A stretch of DNA of 64,000 nt from Cellulophaga baltica (lineage in GTDB: Bacteria > Bacteroidota > Bacteroidia > Flavobacteriales > Flavobacteriaceae), in NCBI RefSeq assembly GCF_900102165.1, contig NZ_FNBD01000002.1:62001-126000 (forward strand), read 5' to 3'. Under the pieces are notes generated by a model. The model did no database searches, was not told the DNA's origin, and saw nothing but the letters and a program-made list of their open reading frames with translations. The position numbers were made by a program, and so were the translations under genes. Positions 9,990 to 18,952 of the stretch are shown here, one piece after another; position 1 is the stretch's first letter; each line of letters opens with the position of its first letter.

Positions 9990-11408
9990 TTATTTTAACT
10001 CAATTCTAAAACCAGAAATAGGAATAACTTGATTACTAGTCACAGGCATTTTTAAGGTAAGACCCTTTGTGGTTTGCTTCCATTTTACATTGTTTGAACT
10101 GTCTAGTGGTGTTACCGATTTAACTTTAGCTCCGTTTTTTGTCGCCAATGCCGCAATGGTTACATCCGCGATAGTGGTACTGCATACGTAGGCATAAATA
10201 AAGTTATTCTTTGTTGTGAATATTACTTCTGGGAAAATATCTTTAGAAGTACCATCATGCAAATTATCTTTCATGGTATCTTCTTCATCAGAAGCATTAG
10301 TTTCCTCAACGCTATCAAGAACTTCTGTAAGTCGTTCACTTTGCACGCTCCATGGTTTAGAGCCATAGATACCTTCAGCATTCTGTTTGATCCAAGAACC
10401 CATTTCAGTCAATCGTTCTTGCGCTAAATCTGTAATTTCTCCTTTGGCAGTTGGACCGTTATTCAATAATAAATTTCCTCCTTTACTTACAATTTCAAGA
10501 AGTTGTCTGGTCATTAATTCTGAAGATTTATAAACGGTATCATACTCAATATATCCCCAGTTTTTTCCCATGGTAATACACGCTTCCCAAGGTTCTACTT
10601 CCAAGCCATCAACAATTTCTTGCTCGGTAACTTTATAATCCCCAAAACCATGTTTAATACGACTGTTTATAATACAATGAGGTTGTAAATCAAGTATTAA
10701 CTCTCGCAATTCTTTGCTTTCTTCAGAATTAATCAATTCTGGAGTATCAAACCACATAACATCAATTTTTCCATATTGCGTAAGTAATTCTTTTACCTGT
10801 GGTTTCACTTTTCGCTCAAAATACCGACTAAACACTTTTATATCTTCATCTGGAAAATCCACCAAATTACTACGTCCGCCTTTATGCGGCCAATTTGTTG
10901 CCACATCAGGGTCTTCCCAATCACGACCTAAAGAGTAATAAAACCCAAATTTCATGTCGTGCTTATGGCAAGCGGCCACCAATTCTTTCATAGGATCTTT
11001 GGCGTAGGGTGTTCTACTTTTTATATTATAATCGTTTGATGGAGAATCAAACATTGCAAAGCCATCATGGTGTTTAGAGGTGATGATGATATATTTCATG
11101 CCTGCCTCCTTTGCGGTAAGCACCCATTTTTCTGCATTGAAATTAGTGGGGTTAAAATCATCTGCAATGGTAGCATATTCTTTTAACGCTATTTTTTCAT
11201 GAATCATGAAATGCTCATTACCTTTTGCTATATGTCCATCCCAATACCCAGCAGTCTGCGAGTATAAACCCCAATGCATAAACATACCAAATTTGGCATC
11301 TTTCCACCAGTCCATTTTATCGGATGATTGGGCTATGGCGCTACTCATAAAAATAATTACAAAACCTAAACTCAAATAAAAATTCCTACCACAAATATCG
11401 TTCTTCAT
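9990..11408 (-). CDS. GH29 alpha-L-fucosidase (first paralogue)
   Basis: This 472-residue secreted GH29 enzyme has a signal peptide ending SSAIAQ. The family signatures are KFGMFMHWGLYSQ, the paired histidines of ITSKHHDGFAMFDS, and the nucleophile Asp in IDVMWFDTPE (~residue 220). WEACITMGKNWGY and GGNLLLNNGP follow. A beta-sandwich domain forms the last ~120 residues. GH29 enzymes release terminal alpha-L-fucose with retention. The gene lies 35 bp downstream of a second, diverged GH29 in the same operon; two copies suggest two fucosyl linkages in the substrate. The acid/base residue is poorly conserved in GH29 and I cannot assign it here. Confidence 0.92.
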   Translation of the reverse strand: MKNDICGRNFYLSLGFVIIFMSSAIAQSSDKMDWWKDAKFGMFMHWGLYSQTAGYWDGHIAKGNEHFMIHEKIALKEYATIADDFNPTNFNAEKWVLTAKEAGMKYIIITSKHHDGFAMFDSPSNDYNIKSRTPYAKDPMKELVAACHKHDMKFGFYYSLGRDWEDPDVATNWPHKGGRSNLVDFPDEDIKVFSRYFERKVKPQVKELLTQYGKIDVMWFDTPELINSEESKELRELILDLQPHCIINSRIKHGFGDYKVTEQEIVDGLEVEPWEACITMGKNWGYIEYDTVYKSSELMTRQLLEIVSKGGNLLLNNGPTAKGEITDLAQERLTEMGSWIKQNAEGIYGSKPWSVQSERLTEVLDSVEETNASDEEDTMKDNLHDGTSKDIFPEVIFTTKNNFIYAYVCSTTIADVTIAALATKNGAKVKSVTPLDSSNNVKWKQTTKGLTLKMPVTSNQVIPISGFRIELK

Positions 11409-11443
11409 TGATTTTTAGTTTTAAGTTGATGTAACAAAAACGC

Positions 11444-12745
11444 CTATTTCTTTATAAATTCTATATTAGTTAGTTTTACTACTATAGGATTTGGCCATAC
11501 CTTATCATTATAAAGTCTTTGCGCTCTACTTATTGATATTTCTAACAAGTCTTTGTGCTGTATAAACCGAGACGTCGGCGTATTTTCTGGCCAATACTCA
11601 ACCACCAAATCATTCTGCCCTAGTACAGAAATAGTGGTCTTTTTCGTTGATTTGATATTTTTTAAAAGAAAATTTCTTCTAAAACCTTTAAACCAATCTT
11701 TTTGCCCAGTAATAAACACATATGCGGTGTTTTCATCTTTGTCTTTTGTAAACCACATAGCACCATCTTTAACAATAGTAGGTACTGGTCTTACATTTTT
11801 TATCCCTTCTTCATTCACATACATCCAAAGTGCTATTTCTCGCAAGCGCTCTTCTTGTTCAATAGGAATTTCACCATCTGGTTTTGGCCCTATATTCATC
11901 AAGAAATTTCCGCCTTTAGCTCTAATTTCAATCAATTTTTCAATTAATTCTGAACCATCTTTATAGGTTTCATTTGTTGGCTTGTATTGCCATTGCGTAC
12001 CCATCGTCATACACGTTTCCCAAGGTCCAGGCATAGCTCCACCAGGAATAGATTGCTCTGGAGTACTCATTTCACCTCTAGTCACCACAATATCCGGATT
12101 TATTTCATGAACAAATTGCGCCATTGGCTTTGCATCGAAAGCATCAAAAAACATCACATCGACAGGTCCGTAATTATTAATGAGTTCTTTAACCTGTGTT
12201 TTATCATATTCAAAAAGCTCTTTATTCGCTGAAATTTGCGTCATTGGCCCCTTACGTGAAATTAAATGCCCTTGCTTATGGATAAAGCTAAAATCTTCAG
12301 GAGAAAAATAGATACCCACTTTTAGATCATACTTACGTAATGCTGTTATTAATTCTCCAACAATATCTTTACCATAGGGCGTATTCATGATATTAAAATC
12401 CGTGGTTTTTGTATCCCACATACAAAAACCGTTATGGTGTTTTGCTGTAAAAACAACATATTCTGCACCCGCTACTTTAAACAGGCGTGCCCATTCATCG
12501 GCATCAAATTTATCTGGATAGAATGTTTTAGGAAGTTCGTTAAAATATTTATTCACATAATCATCTGAGGCTCCCACCAAAGAATGACTAATAACGCTCC
12601 CCAATTGTGAATCCAGGCTCCAATGCACAAAAATTCCGAACCCCATATCCATGAATTCTTCGTTGAGTTCTGGTTTATTTTTCAATTGTGAAAATGCAGA
12701 AAAGCAAACAAAAAGTAGTACTACAACTATATATTTAGAATTCAT
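11444..12745 (-). CDS. GH29-family alpha-L-fucosidase (second, diverged paralogue)
   Basis: The 433-residue secreted protein begins MNSKYIVVVLLFVCFSAFSQ. It keeps the GH29 core: GFGIFVHWSLDSQLG, FTAKHHNGFCMWDT, candidate nucleophile in VDVMFFDAFDA (~residue 198), PWETCMTMGTQWQY and GGNFLMNIGPKPDGE. The N-terminal loop after HWS differs from the downstream paralogue (LDSQLGSVISHS in place of LYSQTAGYW), and the last ~100 residues form an unrelated-looking beta domain. Substrate specificity therefore probably differs, for example another fucosyl linkage or a related deoxy sugar. It is 1 bp downstream of the GH92-like gene and belongs to the same operon. Confidence 0.88.
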   Translation of the reverse strand: MNSKYIVVVLLFVCFSAFSQLKNKPELNEEFMDMGFGIFVHWSLDSQLGSVISHSLVGASDDYVNKYFNELPKTFYPDKFDADEWARLFKVAGAEYVVFTAKHHNGFCMWDTKTTDFNIMNTPYGKDIVGELITALRKYDLKVGIYFSPEDFSFIHKQGHLISRKGPMTQISANKELFEYDKTQVKELINNYGPVDVMFFDAFDAKPMAQFVHEINPDIVVTRGEMSTPEQSIPGGAMPGPWETCMTMGTQWQYKPTNETYKDGSELIEKLIEIRAKGGNFLMNIGPKPDGEIPIEQEERLREIALWMYVNEEGIKNVRPVPTIVKDGAMWFTKDKDENTAYVFITGQKDWFKGFRRNFLLKNIKSTKKTTISVLGQNDLVVEYWPENTPTSRFIQHKDLLEISISRAQRLYNDKVWPNPIVVKLTNIEFIKK

Positions 12746-12746
12746 T

Positions 12747-15077
12747 TTAGTTATTAGGTTTATTAGACATTTCTAATAGTAATTCTCCACTAGTAACAAC
12801 CTCACTTTGTGAAACTTTATAATTGTCTATTGGAGCACCATTTAAGGTTACCTTATTTACATACACATTTGTTGGACTATTGTTAATCGTTTTTATTTTA
12901 AAAGAACCATTGGCGTAATACTTCGGATTTAAGGCTATGGTTATTTCGTCAAAAATAGGGCTGCCTATTTGGTATTCAGGATTTTCTTCTGTTCCGCCAT
13001 TCATTTGAAAAAGACCAATTTTAAGCAAAACATTCAAACTTCCCATCAAACCTTGATCTTCGTCACCGTTATACCCTGTTGATGGCGATAAACCACTAAA
13101 CGTTTTTGCAATTACTTTACGTGTCCAAAATTGTGTAAGGTCTGGTCTGTTTAATTGATTAAACACAAATGAAGTTTGTATGGACGGTTGATTTCCAAAA
13201 TTGATAGGGATTCTACTATATTCAGGGTGCAATTCAAGAGCGTGAGATGATCCTGCCGTAAAGCCTAATTTTTCCGCTTTTTCAAATTGAATATTTAACT
13301 TCTCTACTGCGGCTTCTTCTCCTCCCATTAATGAAGCCAAGCCTTTTAAATCATGTGGTACAAACCATGTAGATTGCGCTCCGTTTGACTCTATAAAGCC
13401 GTTTTCAACCTGATAAGGATCGTAGTCTTTTTTCCATATTCCCTCAACATTTTTTGGACGCATCCACCATATTTCTGTATCAAAAACATTCTTATAATTT
13501 GATGCTCTTTTCATGAAATACTCATAATCCTCCGTATGATTTAATTTTTTCGCCAATTGCGCTAAAGTCCAATCCTGATATGCATACTCCATCGTCATAC
13601 TTGCGCCATCTTGATGGCTCCCAAAATCTCCTTCAGGAATAGGATAAGGAACAAAACCATTTTCTATATAGTATTTTAAACCACCTCCTAAGTTTGTGGT
13701 ATGTTCATACCCTGCTTTCCCCATGATACCATTGAGCATATGGTTCTTTTTTAAAGCTTGATACATCTCTTCTATATCATTTTTCACAATACCTTTTTGG
13801 ATAGCACTCACCATAAACGGAGTCGCAGATGCTCCCGTCATTACATAGGTATAATTTCCTCCTGACGGCCCTCTTGGGATGAGTCCTCCATCTTTATAAT
13901 ATTGCATTAATGAATACGTAAACTCTTCCATAATTTCAGGATACACAAGCCCCCATAAGGTGTTTAAAGTCCACTGTGCTCCCCAAAAAGAATCTGAATT
14001 ATAGTGATTGAATTTTGGTTTACCATTAGCATCTAAAGGCAATTGTCCTACCCTAAATTCTTTTCCTGTATTATCAGGGTATGCGCCATTTACATCACTA
14101 ATGATTCTACGGCCCTGAAGCGCATGCCATAAATCTGTATAAAATCTTCTTTGATCTTTTTCAGAGCCTCCTTTTACTTCAATTCTACTTAATAGATTAT
14201 TCCATTCTTTTTTTGACTCATCTACAATAGTATTAAAATCCCAGTTTGGTAATTCTTTCTCAATATTAGCAGTTGCATTGGCCACTGAGGTATAAGAAAT
14301 ACCTACTTTCATGGTTACAGAACGTGCTGTATCTTTTAAATTGATAAGATAATTCTTGGTTTCTTCATCTTGTTCGAAAGAAGCTATCTCTGTATCTAGT
14401 ACTACTTTAAAATAAACAGTAACGGGCTTTGGCCTCCGATGCGTAGGGGTCATTACTAATTTACCAGAAAGTTCCTTAGGTGTATTTTGCTCCAACAACC
14501 CTTTTATATTTTCACAAGGACCTAGTACAGTATTTAAATTAAATAAGATGGCCTTGTTGCTTGTATCTGGAAATTCATACTGATGTAGGCCAACTCTTTT
14601 TGTACTGGTTAATTCCGTTTTAATTTGATACCTCTCTAATTCTAATGAATGATAACCTGGAGTAATCTGTTCTTTTTCATGGCTGAACTTTGAATAAAAA
14701 TCGGTGTAAATAGCTTCCTTGGTATGCTCGTTAATGGTAACAGGCATTACCGAAATGCCCGATAATTGCCAGGCATGAATATGACTGAAGCCTTTAATGG
14801 TATCTGTCTTGTAGCGATAACCACTGCCCCAAGCGCCACCTATTTGCGTATCTGGGTTTAAATTTACCATTCCGAAAGGACGGTTTGCAGACGAAAAGAA
14901 AAACCATCTAGAATTCTCTGAATCTAATAATGGATATACTTTTGCCGTATAGTCTACCGCGTCTTTAACGGTTGTAGTCGCTAAGGTATTTTCTGGTTCC
15001 TCTTTACATGACATAAGAAAAAGGAGAGAAATACTTAGTAAAGCAGTGCTGGTTTTAAGTGTTTTTATCAATCTCAT
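12747..15077 (-). CDS. GH92-like glycosidase lipoprotein with Gln at the usual acid position
   Basis: The 776-residue lipoprotein (signal ending LLFLMSC) has the two-domain GH92 layout. An N-terminal beta-sandwich covers about residues 40-280 (NRPFGMVNLNPDT, GYRYKTDTIKGFSHIHAW). An (alpha/alpha)6 catalytic domain follows (FYTDLWHALQGRR, DSFWGAQWTLNTLW, DGASMTMEYAYQDW). GH92 enzymes are Ca2+-dependent exo-alpha-mannosidases. The canonical GNEP segment with the catalytic acid Glu reads FGNQPSIQ here, giving Gln630. The usual GNEDCGQM base motif reads NGDEDQGLM, keeping a candidate base Asp674. From memory, a Glu-to-Gln change at this position occurs in GH92 enzymes acting on mannosyl-phosphate linkages, which need no acid. 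The protein could do that, use another leaving group, or be inactive. The gene lies between the GH29 pair and the GH115-like gene. Confidence 0.85.
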   Translation of the reverse strand: MRLIKTLKTSTALLSISLLFLMSCKEEPENTLATTTVKDAVDYTAKVYPLLDSENSRWFFFSSANRPFGMVNLNPDTQIGGAWGSGYRYKTDTIKGFSHIHAWQLSGISVMPVTINEHTKEAIYTDFYSKFSHEKEQITPGYHSLELERYQIKTELTSTKRVGLHQYEFPDTSNKAILFNLNTVLGPCENIKGLLEQNTPKELSGKLVMTPTHRRPKPVTVYFKVVLDTEIASFEQDEETKNYLINLKDTARSVTMKVGISYTSVANATANIEKELPNWDFNTIVDESKKEWNNLLSRIEVKGGSEKDQRRFYTDLWHALQGRRIISDVNGAYPDNTGKEFRVGQLPLDANGKPKFNHYNSDSFWGAQWTLNTLWGLVYPEIMEEFTYSLMQYYKDGGLIPRGPSGGNYTYVMTGASATPFMVSAIQKGIVKNDIEEMYQALKKNHMLNGIMGKAGYEHTTNLGGGLKYYIENGFVPYPIPEGDFGSHQDGASMTMEYAYQDWTLAQLAKKLNHTEDYEYFMKRASNYKNVFDTEIWWMRPKNVEGIWKKDYDPYQVENGFIESNGAQSTWFVPHDLKGLASLMGGEEAAVEKLNIQFEKAEKLGFTAGSSHALELHPEYSRIPINFGNQPSIQTSFVFNQLNRPDLTQFWTRKVIAKTFSGLSPSTGYNGDEDQGLMGSLNVLLKIGLFQMNGGTEENPEYQIGSPIFDEITIALNPKYYANGSFKIKTINNSPTNVYVNKVTLNGAPIDNYKVSQSEVVTSGELLLEMSNKPNN

Positions 15078-15087
15078 TATCCTTGAT

Positions 15088-17145
15088 TTACAGTGTCATA
15101 TTTTTAAGATTTGCCTCAATAGCATCTAACATCTCATAGGTTGGAAAACCATTATTTTGTCTGCGAATAGCAATAGAATACCAATCTTTCCATTTGTCAT
15201 CTAGATCTCCCGAGCTTCTGTGATCAAAAACTATCTTAAGTTTATTTTTTGCTTCTGGGAGTATTGTCATGGCTTCTGCTAGAAACTTCTTATCCTGTGT
15301 AGTTTCATATTTTCTTTTAAGCATTGCCATTTTATGAAGTGCCGTTTCAAATGCAATTAAATCTGAGTATAATTGTACTGGAAGAAAAATATAGGAATGA
15401 TAAAAAGTATCACTCTTACTCACTTTTTCATACCCTATCTCCGCTTCATTAAATGCTTTTTTTAAATATGATTTTGTTTTTGCTGTATTTTCTAAATCTC
15501 CTAAAACACGTTCATAATCAAAAGGAATGGGTGTTTTTCCTGGGCGCACTATTGGAGCATTTGAAAGGTAGGAGACCGCTTCTCTAATTTCCCATAAATG
15601 TTCTACATACCCTTTTCTACCTTCTTGTGCTTTATGTAAATATTGCATTGAAGCAACGGCATGCTTAGCTACCTCGGTGCTGAAATAACGTTCTGTCCAA
15701 GTTTTATAAAATCCATCACTAGTAAAAGAATCTGGGTTGTAACAAACCTCACTGTAGGCTTCTAAATTTAAAAGAAATGGTCTAAAATTTTGACCGTTAA
15801 CTAAACAGTATTTATCCGCATCATAGGTATCAAACATATGTTTCATGGCTGCTTCTACGAGATTTGGATAAGGGTTATGAACGGTATGGTTTAGCCAGTA
15901 TCCTGCGTGCATATAAGTCCCAAAATCATATCCTTTTGTATCTTTTATTTCATGGTCAAAAGTTCCAAAACCATGGTCTGACCAAACTACGGTCCAATCT
16001 TTTGGAGGATTGAAACCTTCATTAAACATTTCCATCCCATCACTATAACAGATGGCTACTTTTATAGCTTCCGGATTGTATTGATCTACAAGAGCGCCAA
16101 AGGCCTCGTAGACTTCATTAAAAACATCAATTTTAGATTCGCCACAAGAGCTCTTATATTCCCAATCCCAAACCTGGTTTCTAGGACGCAGCACATAAAT
16201 ATCGGTCTTACTTAAAGGTGTTTTTTCTAAATAATATTTCCAAGCAGTGATCCAATCTTCTTTATAAGTTACCCAACATTCTGCTTTACTTTCATCCATT
16301 GGATGTATTTGATACCCTAATTCAAAATCTATTTGAATCTTCATGCCTTTTAATTTGGCATAATCTATCATCTTATCTAGATATTCAATATCTATCTGAT
16401 AGTCAGGGTTTAATTTTTTATATTCAGGTCTTACATAAAATTCTGGCCTGCCCAACATGTCAAAAAATTGGATAGCATTGTAACGTAAGCGCACTAAAGA
16501 GTTTATCATTTCGGTATAACTCTCCCAATCATATTCTAGAATTTTACCTCTGTAATTTGCTAATTCATCTACATCATTTTCAAAATAGGCTAGAATGGGC
16601 ACTTTCGGGGGTGCTATAGTTTTAGCTTTAAAATTATAAATAGCCGTTTTAGATTTGGCACTAGGCTTTTTTCCTGTCCAATATTCAAAAGGGTCTATTC
16701 CTAAAATTTCTTTTGCGTAATCATAAATTGCGTATTGCAGTCCCTCTACATCAGACCCGCCAATAACGATTGCTTCTTGTCCGTTTTGTAAGTTTGTTTT
16801 TGCCCAAATTCCTCCTCTTGATCCTGGCAATTCTGCAGACAATGTTATTTTTTTATCAGCAGCTAATTCTTTTAGTATTGAATTAGAACTTGTTGTCCCT
16901 AAAACAAAAATTGTCCCTGACGTTGGTACTTCGTCTTCATCAGTAAGAATAAAAATTTCTTCCGTTACCACCTTAGACAAGTCTTTTTTAAGATCATTAA
17001 TGGTCTCTAATTCAACAGGATTAGCTGAAGAACCAATAAGTAAGAAATACTGGTTTGCATTAGGTTTTGCACATGAAAAAAATAGGAATAAAGCTATGGC
17101 ACATAAAATCATTGCCACATTTTTTTTATAAGGAGTAGTAGTCAT
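15088..17145 (-). CDS. Divergent GH115/GH67-clade lipoprotein, putative glycoside hydrolase
   Basis: The 685-residue lipoprotein (signal ending LFLFFSC) resembles GH115 and GH67 in architecture but is ~300 residues shorter than the GH115 enzyme in this operon. An alpha/beta N-terminal domain (~30-175) includes GSDVEGLQYAIYDYAKEILG, comparable to GSDRRGTAYGILELSRKIGV in the local GH115. A barrel-like domain follows (YRGKILEYDWESYTEMINSL, RLRYNAIQFFDMLGRPEF, QIDFELGYQIHP, VVWSDHGFGTFDH). The last ~150 residues are helical. The EHD and TDDNYGYMR blocks of GH115 are not recognisable, so the catalytic residues and substrate are unknown. It is the first enzyme gene after susD, separated from it by a terminator-like hairpin. 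It may be a uronidase with altered specificity or a new family. Confidence 0.6.
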   Translation of the reverse strand: MTTTPYKKNVAMILCAIALFLFFSCAKPNANQYFLLIGSSANPVELETINDLKKDLSKVVTEEIFILTDEDEVPTSGTIFVLGTTSSNSILKELAADKKITLSAELPGSRGGIWAKTNLQNGQEAIVIGGSDVEGLQYAIYDYAKEILGIDPFEYWTGKKPSAKSKTAIYNFKAKTIAPPKVPILAYFENDVDELANYRGKILEYDWESYTEMINSLVRLRYNAIQFFDMLGRPEFYVRPEYKKLNPDYQIDIEYLDKMIDYAKLKGMKIQIDFELGYQIHPMDESKAECWVTYKEDWITAWKYYLEKTPLSKTDIYVLRPRNQVWDWEYKSSCGESKIDVFNEVYEAFGALVDQYNPEAIKVAICYSDGMEMFNEGFNPPKDWTVVWSDHGFGTFDHEIKDTKGYDFGTYMHAGYWLNHTVHNPYPNLVEAAMKHMFDTYDADKYCLVNGQNFRPFLLNLEAYSEVCYNPDSFTSDGFYKTWTERYFSTEVAKHAVASMQYLHKAQEGRKGYVEHLWEIREAVSYLSNAPIVRPGKTPIPFDYERVLGDLENTAKTKSYLKKAFNEAEIGYEKVSKSDTFYHSYIFLPVQLYSDLIAFETALHKMAMLKRKYETTQDKKFLAEAMTILPEAKNKLKIVFDHRSSGDLDDKWKDWYSIAIRRQNNGFPTYEMLDAIEANLKNMTL

Positions 17146-17194
17146 AGTTTTGATCTATAAAGAACTTAAAAAAGGGGAATAGAATTTTTAAAAA

Positions 17195-17222
17195 ATAGGC
17201 AGGCAATTTCTCGCCTGCCTAT
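17195..17222 (-). terminator. GC-rich intrinsic terminator/attenuator after susD
   Basis: A perfect 10-bp stem (ATAGGCAGGC / GCCTGCCTAT) with an 8-nt loop is followed on the minus strand by a run of T. It sits 45 bp after the SusD stop codon and 50 bp before the next gene start. It probably ends part of the susCD transcripts, giving more SusCD than enzymes, or stabilises the susCD mRNA 3' end. Confidence 0.75.
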
Positions 17223-17266
17223 AGACTAAAAAATTAAAATCACTAAAAATTAATTCTTCTAGTTAA

Positions 17267-18934
17267 TTAGTATCCAGGGTTTTGAGTCATTGTCTCTGGA
17301 GACAATTGAAGTTCACTAGCTGGTATTGGACGTAATAAATGAATACTCGCATCAAAAGCTCCGTGATCTATAACCTGCGGATTATATTGCGCTATTCTTT
17401 CTTCTAATTTACCAGTACGCTTTAATACCGCCCATCTATTATCTTCCCCTGCAAGCTCTAAAGCACGCTCATCGAGAATATCATCTATAGTAATTGACGT
17501 ATATTCATTAGCTACACCCGTAGCTCTTTCACGTACTCTATTGATATGAAATAACGCTTGAGAAGAATTTCCTGCTCCTAAATAAGCTTCTGCTGCTATT
17601 AAATGAGTTTCTGCTACTCTAAATACATACGTATCACGTGCTCCCAATCTTGTTTCATTAAAATCTTCATCATCAAACTTTTTGAAGATTGGAAAGTTGG
17701 TCAATTCTGCATTTAAAGTGTACAAATAATTTACACCAGCTATAGCATCTGGTCTTCCAAATAAATATTCATCTGGTTGATATACCCAATGACGATCTAA
17801 ATGCTCTACCAATTCTGCTGCATCTAAAGCAACTTTTGGATAGTACACTACGGTATCTCCAGCCACTATAATATCTAATAAATTTCCGCTAGCATCTTTT
17901 AGCTCATCATCTGCATCAGCTAAAATGGCTCTATGAAAAGTAACATCATCTCTACTATCATTAGCCGCAAATAAAGAATAATAGTAGGGTGTTGGCATCA
18001 TTGAAAAATCACTAAACCCGTATGGCGTTGTTGCTCTATTAACACCAGGATAATTAGCCACTTGATTCATAAATAACGAATGCTTATTGTTATCCTTGTC
18101 TGCTGTAAAACCACTAGTACCCCATTGCATGGCAAAAAGCACTTCATCATTTACTTGATTGTCATAAGCGAATAACTCCGCAAAAGACTGACTTCTAATA
18201 TCATAACCATTAATTGCTTCTTCTGCTAATGCTGCTGCTGTAGCGAAATCTGTACTTTCTCCAAAAGAAGTATAGGCTCTAGTAAGGTAAACGTCTGCTA
18301 ATACATGTTGGGCTGCTCTTTTAGAAAAACGTCCGGTTTCTGGGGCTTCTTCCAAATCTGGTATAGCTGCTTCCAAATCTGCAATAATAAGATTGTATGT
18401 TTCTTGCTCTGAAGATCTTACATAATCAGTACGGATACTCTGCACTTCCTCTACTTCAAGAACCACACCACCATATTGTTGTACTAAATTAAAATAAGCC
18501 AGGCCTCTTAAGCCTTTTGCTTGTGCAATACCATATGCTTTAGCGTCTAAATTAGAATCGCTCCACTCTATTTGATTTTCATAACGGTTAATAACAAAAT
18601 TTGCTTTACCAATAACTCCATAATTATTTGCCCAAACAGATTGCCCTGCACTAGACGTTAAATTAAAATAATCATTGGTTGCAGAAAGCGAAGAAAGGTC
18701 TCCTTTATTCGCAAAAATATCGGTACCATCAAATTTAAAGGTGTAATCTCTATATACCGTACGCATACTTGTATATACACCTACCACTAATTGATCGGCA
18801 TTATCTTGATCAATAAAATTCTCACTAGTAATATCTGAGTAAATATCTTCCTCTATATAGTCATTACATGCGCTTGTTGTTACCAAAACAGCGAACAAGA
18901 CTATAGCATTATTTATGTTTTTTAATAATTTCAT
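17267..18934 (-). CDS. SusD/RagB-family surface glycan-binding lipoprotein (PUL 1)
   Basis: The 555-residue lipoprotein has its signal ending in VLVTTSAC, an N-terminal SusD-like region (EDIYSDITSENFIDQDNADQLVVGVYTS would be the first helix block) and TPR-type helices. The C-terminal SusD/RagB signature contains RVAETHLIAAEAYLGAG, INRVRERA, ILDERALELAGEDNRW, and a final RPIPASELQLSP..MTQNPGY end typical of the family. SusD proteins form a lid on the SusC channel and bind the incoming oligosaccharide at the cell surface. It follows susC by 18 bp, and together they form the uptake complex of PUL 1. The glycan ligand cannot be read from the sequence. Confidence 0.97.
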   Translation of the reverse strand: MKLLKNINNAIVLFAVLVTTSACNDYIEEDIYSDITSENFIDQDNADQLVVGVYTSMRTVYRDYTFKFDGTDIFANKGDLSSLSATNDYFNLTSSAGQSVWANNYGVIGKANFVINRYENQIEWSDSNLDAKAYGIAQAKGLRGLAYFNLVQQYGGVVLEVEEVQSIRTDYVRSSEQETYNLIIADLEAAIPDLEEAPETGRFSKRAAQHVLADVYLTRAYTSFGESTDFATAAALAEEAINGYDIRSQSFAELFAYDNQVNDEVLFAMQWGTSGFTADKDNNKHSLFMNQVANYPGVNRATTPYGFSDFSMMPTPYYYSLFAANDSRDDVTFHRAILADADDELKDASGNLLDIIVAGDTVVYYPKVALDAAELVEHLDRHWVYQPDEYLFGRPDAIAGVNYLYTLNAELTNFPIFKKFDDEDFNETRLGARDTYVFRVAETHLIAAEAYLGAGNSSQALFHINRVRERATGVANEYTSITIDDILDERALELAGEDNRWAVLKRTGKLEERIAQYNPQVIDHGAFDASIHLLRPIPASELQLSPETMTQNPGY

Positions 18935-18952
18935 CTTTTTCTAGTTTAAAAA

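Noticed and set aside
11231-11239. A further TATGTCCAT match to the susC promoter motif
   Set aside because: It is inside the coding sequence of a GH29 gene and single, so probably chance.
11553-11966. A 137-codon open frame on the plus strand
   Set aside because: It is antisense to the second GH29 gene, whose motifs are clear; the translation has no recognisable features.
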